Of a stretch of 64,000 nt of DNA, positions 16,980-25,895 are shown one piece after another; position 1 is the stretch's first letter; each line of letters begins with the position of its first letter. Source of the stretch: Streptomyces phaeofaciens. Lineage in GTDB: Bacteria; Actinomycetota; Actinomycetes; Streptomycetales; Streptomycetaceae. The position numbers and the translations under genes are program-made. The stretch is taken from the NCBI RefSeq assembly GCF_014648915.1, contig NZ_BMSA01000028.1, positions 1-64,000 on the forward strand, in the 5' to 3' direction. The notes beneath the pieces were generated by a model. It had not been told where the DNA came from, ran no database searches, and saw nothing but the letters and a program-made list of their open reading frames with translations.

Positions 16980-17387
16980 ATGGCAAAGTACCTGCTGCTG
17001 AAGCACTACCGCGGCGCCCCGGCCGCGGTCAACGACGTGCCGATGGAGAAGTGGACGCCGGAGGAGATCTCGGCCCACGTGCAGTACATGCGAGACTTCG
17101 CCACTCGGCTCGAAGGGACCGGCGAGTTCGTCGACGGCCAGGCGCTCGCCCCCGGCGGCACGTTCGTCCGGTACGACGGCGAGGGTCGCCCGCCGGTCAC
17201 CGACGGCCCGTTCGCCGAGACCAAGGACCTCATCGCCGGGTGGATGGTGATCGACGTCGACACCTACGAGCGCGCCGTCGAACTCGCCGGAGAGCTGTCG
17301 GCCGCCCCGGGGGCAGGCGGGGAACCGATCCACGAGTGGCTGGAGCTGCGCCCGTTCCTGACCGAGCCGCCCACCGTCACGGAGTGA
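16980..17387 (+). CDS. YCII-domain (DGPF) protein, second copy
   Basis: A 135-residue YCII/DGPF-family protein with DGPF at residues 75-78 and the start MAKYLLLKHYRGAP. It is clearly diverged from the copy at 4.7 kb (only the family core is shared), so the two pairs are not a recent duplication. GAGGAG precedes the ATG. The stop codon overlaps a possible GTG start of the downstream sigma factor, so the pair is coupled. Biochemical role unknown; linked by context to the ECF42 sigma factor. Confidence 0.92.
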   Translation: MAKYLLLKHYRGAPAAVNDVPMEKWTPEEISAHVQYMRDFATRLEGTGEFVDGQALAPGGTFVRYDGEGRPPVTDGPFAETKDLIAGWMVIDVDTYERAVELAGELSAAPGAGGEPIHEWLELRPFLTEPPTVTE

Positions 17388-18541
17388 CCCTGCCCATGGA
17401 CGAGGCGCTGCTGCGCAGCCTCACCCCCGGTGTGCTCGCGATCCTCGTCCGCCGCGGAGCCGACTTCGCGGCGGCCGAGGACGCCGTGCAGGACGCCCTG
17501 CTCCAGGCGGTCCGCGTCTGGCCGGCCGACCCTCCGCGGGATGCGAAGGGCTGGCTGGTCACCGTGGCCTGGCACCGGTTCCTCGACGCGACCCGGGCGG
17601 ACACCGCCCGCCGCCGCCGTGAGGACCTCGTCGACGAGGAACGGGCACCCGGGCCCGCGCCGTCGGTGGACGACACGCTCCAGCTCTACTTCCTGTGCGC
17701 CCACCCCTCGCTGACCCCGGCGTCCGCCGTCGCGCTCACCCTGCGCGCCGTCGGCGGGCTCACCACCCGCCAGATCGCCCAGGCCTACCTGGTGCCCGAG
17801 GCGACCATGGCGCAGCGCATCAGCCGGGCCAAGCGCACCGTCTCCGACGTGCGCTTCGACCAGCCCGGCGATGTCGCCACCGTGCTGCGCGTCCTCTACC
17901 TGGTCTTCAACGAGGGCTACTCCGGCGACATCGACCTCGCCGCCGAGGCCATCCGGCTCACCCGGCAGCTCGCGGCCGCCGTCGACCACCCCGAGGCGGC
18001 GGGGCTGCTCGCCCTGATGCTGCTCCACCACGCCCGGCGCGCCGCCCGGACCGCGCCCGACGGCAGCCTGGTGCCGCTCGCCGAGCAGGACCGCGGCCGG
18101 TGGGACACCGTGACGATCGCCGAGGGCGTACGGATCCTCCAGGCGGCCCTCGCCCGCGACCGGCTGGGCGAGTTCCAGGCCCAGGCCGCCATCGCGGCAC
18201 TCCACGCCGACGCGCCCACCGCCGAGGAGACCGACTGGGTGCAGATCCTGGAGTGGTACGACGAGCTCACGCGTCTGACCGACAGCCCGGTCGTCCGGCT
18301 CAACCGCGCGGTCGCCGTCGGGGAGGCGGACGGACCGCGCGCCGGCCTGGCGGCGCTCGCGGTGCTGGACCCCTCGCTGCCCCGCCACACCGCGGTGGCG
18401 GCGTACCTCCACGAGCGCGACGGCGACCTGGCCACGGCGGCACGGCTGTACGCCGAGGCGGCCCACAAGGCACCCAACCTCCCCGAGCGCGACCACCTGA
18501 TGCGCCAGGCCGCCCGGCTCAACGCCCGCCGGCATCGCTGA
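17384..18541 (+). CDS. ECF42-group RNA polymerase sigma factor, second copy
   Basis: A 385-residue ECF42-type sigma factor. Region 2 (first 75 residues) includes GADFAAAEDAVQDALLQAV and DAKGWLVTVAWHRFLDATR. Region 4 (about 105-160) includes VGGLTTRQIAQAYLVPEATM. A long helical/TPR-like C-terminal extension follows with LYLVFNEGYSG and a repeated AVAAYLHERDGDLATAARLY. I chose the GTG at 17384, which overlaps the YCII stop by 4 nt as in the first pair; an ATG at 17396 is a possible alternative. Its probable promoter target is TGTCGA/CGTC in front of the YCII gene. Confidence 0.93.
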   Translation: MTLPMDEALLRSLTPGVLAILVRRGADFAAAEDAVQDALLQAVRVWPADPPRDAKGWLVTVAWHRFLDATRADTARRRREDLVDEERAPGPAPSVDDTLQLYFLCAHPSLTPASAVALTLRAVGGLTTRQIAQAYLVPEATMAQRISRAKRTVSDVRFDQPGDVATVLRVLYLVFNEGYSGDIDLAAEAIRLTRQLAAAVDHPEAAGLLALMLLHHARRAARTAPDGSLVPLAEQDRGRWDTVTIAEGVRILQAALARDRLGEFQAQAAIAALHADAPTAEETDWVQILEWYDELTRLTDSPVVRLNRAVAVGEADGPRAGLAALAVLDPSLPRHTAVAAYLHERDGDLATAARLYAEAAHKAPNLPERDHLMRQAARLNARRHR

Positions 18542-18864
18542 AGGGTCGCGCCCGGTTTCTCCCCGCGATATCAGGCGCGCCCGCACGGTCACGTCACGGT
18601 GGGTTCGGGATCGTGGCGGGTACGAGTGTGCCGCGCCGGCCGTGCCGAGACCGCTGCCGCCTCCCGATGCCGGTGCCGGTGCCGGGAGGCGGTGCCGATA
18701 CAGGTCGGGCGCGGTGCCGATGCCGGTACAGGTCGCGGGCTGTGCAAGTCGGCAGATCCGCATGCTCGACGGCGTGCCATGACCGTCGAGGAGACAACGC
18801 GGGCACAGCGGGCTCCAGAACACCGTGAGCTGGGGTCCGCATACCGACGGCGACGGCCGCCCGC
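18542..18864. other. Gene-free convergent gap with GGTGCC-rich repeats
   Basis: No gene is supportable between the convergent ECF42 and MFS genes. The stretch contains short degenerate GGTGCCGAT/GGTACAGGTCG units (about 18665-18735), including two imperfect copies of GCGGTGCCGAT followed by ACAGGTCG. These create long but compositionally odd open frames, which I do not accept as genes. Confidence 0.5.
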
Positions 18865-20385
18865 TCACCGCCGCTCGCTGTCGAGTGCCGTCGACGCTAC
18901 GGAAACGGTGTGCGCATGCGAGGCCGCCGCCGACCCGTACGCCCCGGGTCCGACCCGGCGGCGGCGGGCACGGACCGCCAGGGCGGACAGGAGCATGCCC
19001 GCCCCGGACGCCACCGCGAGCAGCAGGCATGCGGCGGACAGGCCCGCCGCCAGCGCGTCCGCCGTTCCGTCCCCTTCCGAGCGCCGCGACTCCCCCACCG
19101 TCGCGTTCACCGTCGCCACGGCCGCCGTGAACGCGGCCGCACCGATGTATCGCGCCATGTTCGAGATGCCCGACGCCGCTCCGACGTCGTCGGCGGAGAC
19201 CGCCGAGGTGGACGCCGAACTCGCCGGACCGTTGACGAGTCCCAGGCCGGCGGCCAGGAGCACGAGCGGGAGGACGAACGCCGCGTACCGCCAGTCGCCC
19301 TGGACGAACACCAGCAGCACGCAACCGGCCGTCGCCGCCGCGAAGCCGGCGGCGATCACGGGTCCGATGCCCAGGCGCTGGACCATCCGGGGCACGAGCG
19401 GTGTGACCGCGATCAGGCCCACCGTCGCGGGCAGCGTGGCCAGGCCCGCCTCGAACGGGCTCAGGGCGAGCGTGGCGGGGTTCTGGAAGTAGAGGCTGAC
19501 CAGATACATCAGACCGTTGATCACACCCGCGCTCAGCAGGATCCCGACCGTCGCTCCGATCAGCACGCGATCCTTCAGCAGCCGCAGGTCCACCAGGGGC
19601 GCCGCGACCCGCCGCTCCACCACGACGAACGCCACGCCCGCCACCAACGCCACCGCGAAGCAGCCCAGCACCCCGGCCGACACCCAACCCCACTGCGCCC
19701 CCTCGCTCAGCGCGAGCAGCGCCGGGGCGAGCACGGCGGCGATCAGCAGGGTCCCCGCGAAGTCGATCGAGCGACTGCGTTCGGGATCGCGGGATTCGGC
19801 GACGCCCCTCAAGGTGACCGGGACACAGGCCAGCGCGATCGCCGCGTCGATCCAGAACAGGCCCTGCCATCCCGTGCCGTCCACCAGCACACCGCCGACC
19901 AGCGGCCCGGCCGCGGCGCCGACGGCCGACGCACCGCCCCACAGCGTCACCGCCCGTACCTGCCCGGCCCCCGACGTGGAAACGGACAGGAGGCTCATTC
20001 CGCACGCCAGGATCGTCGCCCCCGCAGCCCCCTGGATCGCCCGGCCCGCGATCACACCCGCTCCGCTGCCGGACAGGGCGATCAGCACGCACGAGACGAT
20101 GAACAGCGCCAGGCCGCCCAGGAAGACCAGCCGCCGTCCGAACACGTCGCCCAGGGCCCCGGAGGTGACGATCACCGCCGCGCCCACCAGCGAATACCCG
20201 GTGACGGCCCACTGAAGAGTGTCCAACGACGTGCCGGTGTCCTCGCTGATCGCCGGAAGCAGGATGCTCACCGCCGAGGTGTTCGCGTTGACCACCAGGG
20301 TCGAGACACAGGTCGCGATCAGCACAGCCATCGGCGCCGACCGGCCGGCGTCTGCGGGTACCGCGTCACCTGTCCGGACATCCAC
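18865..20385 (-). CDS. MFS drug exporter, DHA2 (14-TMS, EmrB/QacA) family
   Basis: A 506-residue integral membrane protein with 14 predicted spans. It carries the MFS motif A region GALGDVFGRRLVFLGG between TM2 and TM3, the antiporter motif GAAAGPLVGGVLVDGTGWQGLFWI in TM5, and WAVTGYSLVGAA in TM2. Proteins of this type export hydrophobic compounds, including drugs, in exchange for protons. No TetR regulator is adjacent, so the substrate is open. The first ATG is used; the N-terminus is a plain cytoplasmic segment of about 18 residues. Confidence 0.92.
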   Translation of the reverse strand: MDVRTGDAVPADAGRSAPMAVLIATCVSTLVVNANTSAVSILLPAISEDTGTSLDTLQWAVTGYSLVGAAVIVTSGALGDVFGRRLVFLGGLALFIVSCVLIALSGSGAGVIAGRAIQGAAGATILACGMSLLSVSTSGAGQVRAVTLWGGASAVGAAAGPLVGGVLVDGTGWQGLFWIDAAIALACVPVTLRGVAESRDPERSRSIDFAGTLLIAAVLAPALLALSEGAQWGWVSAGVLGCFAVALVAGVAFVVVERRVAAPLVDLRLLKDRVLIGATVGILLSAGVINGLMYLVSLYFQNPATLALSPFEAGLATLPATVGLIAVTPLVPRMVQRLGIGPVIAAGFAAATAGCVLLVFVQGDWRYAAFVLPLVLLAAGLGLVNGPASSASTSAVSADDVGAASGISNMARYIGAAAFTAAVATVNATVGESRRSEGDGTADALAAGLSAACLLLAVASGAGMLLSALAVRARRRRVGPGAYGSAAASHAHTVSVASTALDSERR

Positions 20386-20502
20386 ACAGGCAGGTTCACA
20401 CGCACCGCACCACCCCGCAGCCCCACGACGGCAACCGGGTGGGCGACCACGGCGACCCCGGCGACCTCGTGCCGCACAGCCCCGTCATCGCCCTACGCCC
20501 GA

Positions 20503-20587
20503 CTCCCGAACTCCCGACTCCCGACTCCCTGCTCCCTGCTCCCTGCTCCCTGCTCCCTGCTCCCTGCTCCCTGCTCCCTGCTCCCTG
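20503..20587. repeat. Heptanucleotide tandem repeat (CTCCCGA/CTCCCTG)
   Basis: Three copies of CTCCCGA (20503-20524, one extra base between the first two) run into nine perfect copies of CTCCCTG (20525-20587). The unit is 7 bp, so any reading frame across it changes with copy number. It is intergenic, about 90 bp upstream of the GH92 promoter. Confidence 0.95.
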
Positions 20588-20675
20588 CGACCGATCGCCT
20601 CAACGCCCAGTGGCGCATCGCCCGGCCGAACACGACGGTGACGCCACCCCTCGGCGGACCATGTTCCACGAAGCC

Positions 20676-20705
20676 TTGACAACGATGTCGGACGAGTGAT
20701 CTAGT
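20676..20705 (+). promoter_or_regulatory. Sigma-70-like promoter of the GH92 gene
   Basis: A perfect -35 TTGACA (20676-20681) and a TCTAGT -10 box (20700-20705) are separated by 18 nt. They lie about 120 nt upstream of the GH92 start codon on the same strand. Confidence 0.55.
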
Positions 20706-20824
20706 CCGCCACGGCTCCCCCCGCCCCACCGTCAACCGAGCCTGCGCGACTGGGCTGTTGCAGGAGATTCGACGACATGCAGGTGCCACCCGAAGCGCAT
20801 CGCAGGCACGGAACAAGGAGACCC

Positions 20825-23800
20825 ATGAAACGCCTCGTCACAGGCGGTCTCACCCTCGCCATGGTCGGCACGCTGGTCGGCGCCCTTCCGGCCGCGGCAG
20901 AGACGACACCGGCCAAGGTGACCGACCCCGTCAGCTACGTCGACCCGCTGATCGGCTCGTCCGGGGGTGGCAACACCTACCCCGGAGCCGTCCGCCCCTT
21001 CGGCATGATCTCGTGGAGTCCGACGAACACCGCCGGCGACCAGACCAACGCCGCCAGCGCCAACGGCTACTCGTACAACACCACGCGCGTCCGCGGTTTC
21101 GGACTCACCCACGTCAACGGCGCGGGCTGTCACCCCGGCGCCGCCGGCGACATCCCGATCATGCCCTTCGTCGGCGCCGTGACGTCCTCCCCCACCGCCG
21201 ACGTCAAGGACGAGATCTACGCCGCCGGCTTCAGCCACGACAACGAGAAGGCCGAGCCGGGCCGGTACGCCGTGAAGCTCGACTCGGGAGCCGCGGCGGA
21301 CCTCTCGGTCACCACCCGGGCGGGCGTGGGCGACTTCACCTTCCCCAAGGGCTCCGACGCCAACCTGCTGTTCCGCGTATCCAACTCGCTCAACGGCAGC
21401 GAGGACGCGGAGATCCACATCGACCCCGCCCACCGCACGGTGACGGGTTCCGTGCTCACCGGCGCGTTCTGCGGTCGCCGCGCCAACGGCGGCACGAACA
21501 ACCGCAAGAGCTACTACCGGCTGCACTTCGTGGCCGCCTTCGACCGGGCCTTCGACGGCAACGGCACCTGGGTCAACAGCGATCTGCGGCCCGGAAGCAC
21601 CTCCGCCGAGGGCGGCGAGGGCTACGCCACCGGAGCCGACCGCGCCGGCCGGGGATCCGGCGGCTACGTCAGCTTCGACACCTCCTCGGACGCCGACGTG
21701 CGTATGAAGGTCGGCATCTCCTACACCAGCCTCGACGCCGCGCGGGAGAACCTCGCCCGCGAGGTGAGCAAGCGCGACGACGTCGACTCCGTCGCCGCGG
21801 ACGCCCGTCGCGACTGGAACCGTGAGCTGCGCTCGATCGTGGTGTCCGGCGGCACCGACGACAACCGCACGGCCTTCTACACGGCGCTGTACCACGTGTT
21901 CCTCCAGCCCAACGTCACCAACGACGTGGGCGGCACCTACCCGGGCGCCGACCTGAAGGTCCACCGGCTCACACGCGGCCAGCGCGCCCAGTACGGGAAC
22001 TTCTCCGGCTGGGACGAGTACCGTGCGCGCACCCAACTGCTCGCACTGCTCAAGCCGAAGGTCGCCGGCGACTTCGCCCAGTCGCTGTACAACCTCGCCG
22101 GGCAGAACGGCGGCGTGTGGGACCGCTGGGTGCACGTCAACGGTCCCACCCATGTGATGACGGGTGACCCGTCGGCCCCCGTCCTGGCGGGCTTCCACGC
22201 CCTCGGTGTCCGCAACTTCGACGTACGCGGCGCCTTCGACTCCCTCGTGCACCAGGCCACCGTCCCGCACCCCGACGGACTGTCGGACAAGGGCTGCCCC
22301 GGGCAGTGCGAGGGGCAGCGCCCGAACCTCGCCGAATACCTGCGGCTGGGGTATGCGCCCCAGGACGTCTGCCACTGCTGGGGCGGCGCGGCGGAGACCC
22401 TCGAGGACTCCACCGCCGACTTCGCCCTCGCGGACTGGGCGAAGCGGCTCGGCCGTACTTCGGAGTACAAGTCCCTCATCCCCCGGGCAAGTTGGTGGCG
22501 CAACACGTTCAACCCGTCGGCCGGCGCCGAGGGCGGGTACCAGCAGGCACGCAAGGCCGACGGTACCTGGCAGTGGCCGTTCTCACCGACCTCGGACACC
22601 GGGTTCGCCCAGGGGTCGAGCGCCACGTACACCTGGATGGTCCAGCACGACGTCTCCGGCCTGGCCGAGGCGATGGGCGGCAAGGAGCGGGCGGCCGAGC
22701 GGCTGGAGGCGTTCTTCCACCGCGCGGACGGCTCCTGGGCGACCGGCGGTGACGCGTTCCGCTACGACCCGACGAACGAGCCCGGCATCCACACCCCGTG
22801 GCTCTTCAACGCCCTCGGCAAACCGTGGAAGACGCAGGAGACGGTCCGGGCGATGGCCTCGCTGGTCTACGGAACGGGCCCGGGCGGCCTTCCGGGCAAC
22901 GACGACCTCGGCACCATGTCGGCCTGGTACGTCTTCGCCTCGCTGGGCATGTACCCGCAGACCCCGAGCCGTGCCGAGATGCTGTTGTCGAGCCCGGTGT
23001 TCCCGAAGGCGAAGATCAAGCGGGACGGCGGCGCCACCATCACCGTCACCGCTCCGCAGGCCTCCGCCGAGAACGTCTACGTGCGGAGCGTCCGGGTCGA
23101 CGGCCGGCCGCAGACCCGGTCCTGGCTGTCCGAGTCGGTGCTCAACCACGGCGGCCGCGTCGAGGTGAACGTGGGACCGGCCCCCGACACCGCGTGGGGC
23201 ACCGGCGAGGGGGACCTCCCCGTGGATCGCGTGCCCGCCGCGGAGACCCCCGTGCCCAACCTGCCCGGCCCCTGCACCAGGTCCGGCTCGTACTGCGCTC
23301 AGGACCTGAGCGGCCAGTACGACATCGACGGTGTGTCCACAGCGGACGCCAAGCAGCAGGGCAACCTGGACGGAAAGGGGTGGAGCTTCCCGGCGGAACA
23401 GCTGCCGGCCCCCGGAGTCACCACGATCGCCGGGCGGGACTACCGCATCCCCGCGACCTCGGGCACGGCCGGGAACTTCCTGAGCCTGCGCGGCCGGCGG
23501 ACGTATCTGACCCCCGGCCGCTACTTTGCGCTCGACCTGCTCGTCACCGCCGTGAACGGCGACCAGCGGGCGGACGTCACCATCCGCTACACCGACGGCA
23601 CCACGTCCACGGTGCCGCTCCCGGTCACCGACTGGGCGAGCGCCGCTCCCCGCTTCGGTGAGGAGCCGGCACTGTCGGCGACCACCCGCCACAACGTGAA
23701 CGGAACCGCGGACGGACGGACCGTACGGATCTGGCACGTGGCCCTGACCACCGATCCACAACGCACGGTCGACTCGCTCACCAGCAACACCGTCGCCAAC

Positions 23801-23836
23801 CTGAAGCTGTTCGCCCTCAGCGGGCGCACCGCCTGA
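20825..23836 (+). CDS. Secreted GH92 family alpha-mannosidase-type glycosidase
   Basis: A 1003-residue exported protein. A Sec signal peptide is cleaved after AAA at about residue 25. The mature protein opens with the family beginning YVDPLIGSSGGGNTYPGAVRPFGM. The N-terminal beta domain (about 30-290) and the (alpha/alpha)6 catalytic domain (about 300-770) follow, the latter with GNDDLGTMSAWYVFASLGMY, the usual GH92 signature of this calcium-dependent exo-alpha-mannosidase family. Residues about 830-1003 form an extra beta-sandwich, possibly carbohydrate-binding. It likely trims alpha-1,2 (or other) mannosides from fungal or yeast glycans outside the cell. GGAG precedes the ATG. No transporter is adjacent. 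Confidence 0.93.
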   Translation: MKRLVTGGLTLAMVGTLVGALPAAAETTPAKVTDPVSYVDPLIGSSGGGNTYPGAVRPFGMISWSPTNTAGDQTNAASANGYSYNTTRVRGFGLTHVNGAGCHPGAAGDIPIMPFVGAVTSSPTADVKDEIYAAGFSHDNEKAEPGRYAVKLDSGAAADLSVTTRAGVGDFTFPKGSDANLLFRVSNSLNGSEDAEIHIDPAHRTVTGSVLTGAFCGRRANGGTNNRKSYYRLHFVAAFDRAFDGNGTWVNSDLRPGSTSAEGGEGYATGADRAGRGSGGYVSFDTSSDADVRMKVGISYTSLDAARENLAREVSKRDDVDSVAADARRDWNRELRSIVVSGGTDDNRTAFYTALYHVFLQPNVTNDVGGTYPGADLKVHRLTRGQRAQYGNFSGWDEYRARTQLLALLKPKVAGDFAQSLYNLAGQNGGVWDRWVHVNGPTHVMTGDPSAPVLAGFHALGVRNFDVRGAFDSLVHQATVPHPDGLSDKGCPGQCEGQRPNLAEYLRLGYAPQDVCHCWGGAAETLEDSTADFALADWAKRLGRTSEYKSLIPRASWWRNTFNPSAGAEGGYQQARKADGTWQWPFSPTSDTGFAQGSSATYTWMVQHDVSGLAEAMGGKERAAERLEAFFHRADGSWATGGDAFRYDPTNEPGIHTPWLFNALGKPWKTQETVRAMASLVYGTGPGGLPGNDDLGTMSAWYVFASLGMYPQTPSRAEMLLSSPVFPKAKIKRDGGATITVTAPQASAENVYVRSVRVDGRPQTRSWLSESVLNHGGRVEVNVGPAPDTAWGTGEGDLPVDRVPAAETPVPNLPGPCTRSGSYCAQDLSGQYDIDGVSTADAKQQGNLDGKGWSFPAEQLPAPGVTTIAGRDYRIPATSGTAGNFLSLRGRRTYLTPGRYFALDLLVTAVNGDQRADVTIRYTDGTTSTVPLPVTDWASAAPRFGEEPALSATTRHNVNGTADGRTVRIWHVALTTDPQRTVDSLTSNTVANLKLFALSGRTA

Positions 23837-23896
23837 CCTGAGACGACCGTCAGGGAACCAGGGGGCTCGCACCGCGGCCCCCGCTCATCCACCACG

Positions 23897-23930
23897 GCTC
23901 CGCCGCTTCCGGGCCCGGGAGCGGCGGAGC
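23897..23930 (+). terminator. Terminator of the GH92 gene
   Basis: GCTCCGCCGCT (23897-23907) and AGCGGCGGAGC (23920-23930) form a perfect 11-bp stem with a 12-nt loop, 60 nt after the GH92 stop codon. Confidence 0.75.
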
Positions 23931-24028
23931 ACCGTCGGCGACGGTAATTGTGTGGACCGACCTGTCGGCGATCAAGTACCGTCTGCTCTCGGACCACGCC
24001 GCGAGACGAACGGAAGGAGGCGAGTGCC

Positions 24029-24085
24029 ATGCAGTCCATCACCATCCAGCGCTCCCTCCCCGTCATGCCGGTGTGGCAGGTCTGA
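24029..24085 (+). CDS. 18-residue small ORF with strong ribosome site, possible leader peptide
   Basis: ATG at 24029 is preceded by GGAAGGAGG (24012-24020), among the best ribosome sites in the window, with an 8-nt spacer. The frame encodes the 18-residue peptide MQSITIQRSLPVMPVWQV and stops at 24083-24085. It starts after the GH92 terminator and ends 59 nt before the GNAT gene. Such an arrangement suggests a leader peptide or a free small protein. No ribosome-stalling or amino-acid-rich attenuation run is obvious (two Pro, one Trp). Coding is unproven. Confidence 0.5.
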   Translation: MQSITIQRSLPVMPVWQV

Positions 24086-24144
24086 TCCGACCGGGAGCGC
24101 TCCACGCAGTACGCACCCACGCAGGACGCATCCCGGAGGATTCC

Positions 24145-25041
24145 ATGACCGATCCGGTCATCCGCGCGCTCGACGAGAGCGACGCCCACCTGTTCGACGC
24201 ACACCCCGACCCGCTCAACGCCGCTGCCGCGCACCGGCGGACCCTGCACCGCCCCGACTGGAAGCGGGTGGCCCTGCGCGACGGCACCGTCGTCGCCCGC
24301 GGCGCATGGTGGGGCGGCCCCGACGACAAAGAGCCCGTCAACATCAACTGGTTCGACGTCACCGAGGGCGAGGAGGAGGCGGGGGCCGAACTCCTGCGCT
24401 CCGCCCCGTGGCAGGTCGAACTCGAGATCAACCTGCCCGGCGACTGGCGCGACCACCCCGACCTGGCCGCCGCCGCCGAGACGCGCTTCGCCGCCGCCCG
24501 GGCGGCCGGCTACGAACTCCTGGTGGAACGCTTCCTGTACCGCTGGACCCCGGACCTCGGACTGCCCGAGCGGCCCGGACGCCTTGTCTACAGCGCCGAA
24601 CCCGACGACGCGGTCTTCTTCGACGCGCTGCGCCGCATCCACTCGGCCACCTTGGACGCCCATTCGCTGAAGGCTGTCGAGGAGGACGGCCTCGACCGGG
24701 CCGCGCAGGAGGAACTCGACTTCTTCCACTGGTGCCCGTCCCCACGGGAGTGGTGGCAGCTCGCGCGCACGCCGGAGGGTGACCTGGCCGGCATCCACAT
24801 ACCGGCGCACAATCCGTCCGGGCCGACCATCGGTTTCATCGGCGTCCTGCCGGAACACCGCGGCCGCGGCTACGCCTACGACCTGCTCGCGGAGTGCACC
24901 AACTTCCTGGTGGAGCACGGCGCCGAGGCCGTCACCGGAGCCACGGACCGGGGCAACTTCCCCATGGCCGCGAACTTCGCCAAGGCCGGCTTCCCCGTGG
25001 TGCGCGAGCGCATCAACTTCCACCCCGCCGCCCAGGCGTAA
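24145..25041 (+). CDS. GNAT-family N-acetyltransferase (tandem GNAT-like domains)
   Basis: A 298-residue protein. The C-terminal half is a clear GNAT domain with the acetyl-CoA-binding loop VLPEHRGRGYAYDLLAECTNF and the following TDRGNFPMAANFAKAGF. The N-terminal half (about residues 1-140) is a second, degenerate GNAT-like domain. It would acetylate an amine on an unknown substrate. GGAGGA lies just upstream of ATG 24145, which I prefer to upstream in-frame starts. A short ORF with a better ribosome site lies in the same transcript direction immediately upstream. Confidence 0.88.
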   Translation: MTDPVIRALDESDAHLFDAHPDPLNAAAAHRRTLHRPDWKRVALRDGTVVARGAWWGGPDDKEPVNINWFDVTEGEEEAGAELLRSAPWQVELEINLPGDWRDHPDLAAAAETRFAAARAAGYELLVERFLYRWTPDLGLPERPGRLVYSAEPDDAVFFDALRRIHSATLDAHSLKAVEEDGLDRAAQEELDFFHWCPSPREWWQLARTPEGDLAGIHIPAHNPSGPTIGFIGVLPEHRGRGYAYDLLAECTNFLVEHGAEAVTGATDRGNFPMAANFAKAGFPVVRERINFHPAAQA

Positions 25042-25190
25042 CGGGACCGGGCAACGACCAGGCGGTCCGGCCCGACGCCGGGACCGGGCCGCCTGGCACG
25101 ACGCTGCGCGGCCGGCGCGATCCGCGCCCAGGTCGGACCGGAGCGAATCCGGGCCGTCGGGACCGGTTCGGCCGCTGCGCGCCCGCGTCC

Positions 25191-25811
25191 TCATGCCGTG
25201 ACGAGTTCGGGGTCGAGGTAGGGAGTCACGTTGCGCATGGCCCGCGCGACGTACTCCTCCTTCTCTCCCACCGGAGCGACGTAGTGCACCGCGCTCTCGG
25301 CTGCTTCGAGGCCTTCCAGCCGGGCGATGATCCAGGCTGCGAGGTAGTGCGACGAGAGGCATCCACCGGCGGTCGCGAGGTTGCCGCTCGCGTAGAAGGG
25401 CTGGTTCAGCACCTCGATCCCGGCCGCCACCACCCACGGCTTCGTGGTGAGGTCGGTGCACGCGGGGACGCCCTGAAGGAGGCCCAGCTTGGCGAGGACC
25501 AGGGCCCCGGAGCACTGCGCGGCCACGAGCTGCCGCGACGGGTCCAGCTGTCGCAGCCGGGCCATGATGGCGGGGTCCTCCACCACCTCTCGTGTCTGCA
25601 TCCCGCTCCCGACGATGACGGCGTCCGCACGGCAGGCGTCTTCGAGATCGGACGTGGCTTCGATCACGACGCCGTTCATCGACCGGACCGAGCGCGTGGG
25701 GCTGCAGATCGACACGCGCCAGTCGGGCTTCTTGACGCGGTGGAGAACTCCGAGGGCGATGAGCGAGTCGAGCTCGTTGTATCCCTCGAAGGTGAGGATC
25801 GCGATGTGCAT
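25191..25811 (-). CDS. DJ-1/PfpI family protein
   Basis: A 206-residue single-domain DJ-1/PfpI protein. The fold opens with HIAILTFEGYNELDSLIALG and has the nucleophile elbow VAAQCSGALVLAKLGLL with the reactive cysteine in QCSGAL. Homologues include isonitrile hydratase-like and chaperone/glyoxalase enzymes; the exact activity is open. It is divergent from a MocR-type regulator with only about 85 nt between starts, so it is the likely target of that regulator. Confidence 0.88.
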   Translation of the reverse strand: MHIAILTFEGYNELDSLIALGVLHRVKKPDWRVSICSPTRSVRSMNGVVIEATSDLEDACRADAVIVGSGMQTREVVEDPAIMARLRQLDPSRQLVAAQCSGALVLAKLGLLQGVPACTDLTTKPWVVAAGIEVLNQPFYASGNLATAGGCLSSHYLAAWIIARLEGLEAAESAVHYVAPVGEKEEYVARAMRNVTPYLDPELVTA

Positions 25812-25871
25812 CGTTGCCCCTTTCGGCGGTGAGTCCCGAATGCTAGGCACCTGATGCATGACGGTCCAAAA

Positions 25872-25888
25872 ATTGTCATGCATACAAT
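25872..25888. promoter_or_regulatory. Operator/-10 region between DJ-1 and MocR genes
   Basis: ATTGT (25872-25876) and ACAAT (25884-25888) are inverted around CATGCAT. The right arm contains TACAAT, a good -10 box ending 7 nt before the ATG at 25896, which suggests a leaderless regulator mRNA and an operator overlapping the promoter. Confidence 0.55.
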
Positions 25889-25895
25889 GGCGCGT

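Larger units (their letters stand above)
20386..20824. other. 439-nt intergenic stretch, no gene seen
   Basis: Divergent region between the MFS exporter and the GH92 enzyme. It contains a heptanucleotide tandem repeat (20503-20587) and a sigma-70-like promoter for the GH92 gene (20676-20705). Open frames here derive from the repeats and lack ribosome sites. Confidence 0.5.

Noticed and set aside
18594..18842. Short frames rich in His/Arg/Pro after the second ECF42 gene
   Set aside because: They follow the GGTGCC-like repeats, lack ribosome sites and have no recognisable sequence; treated as non-coding.
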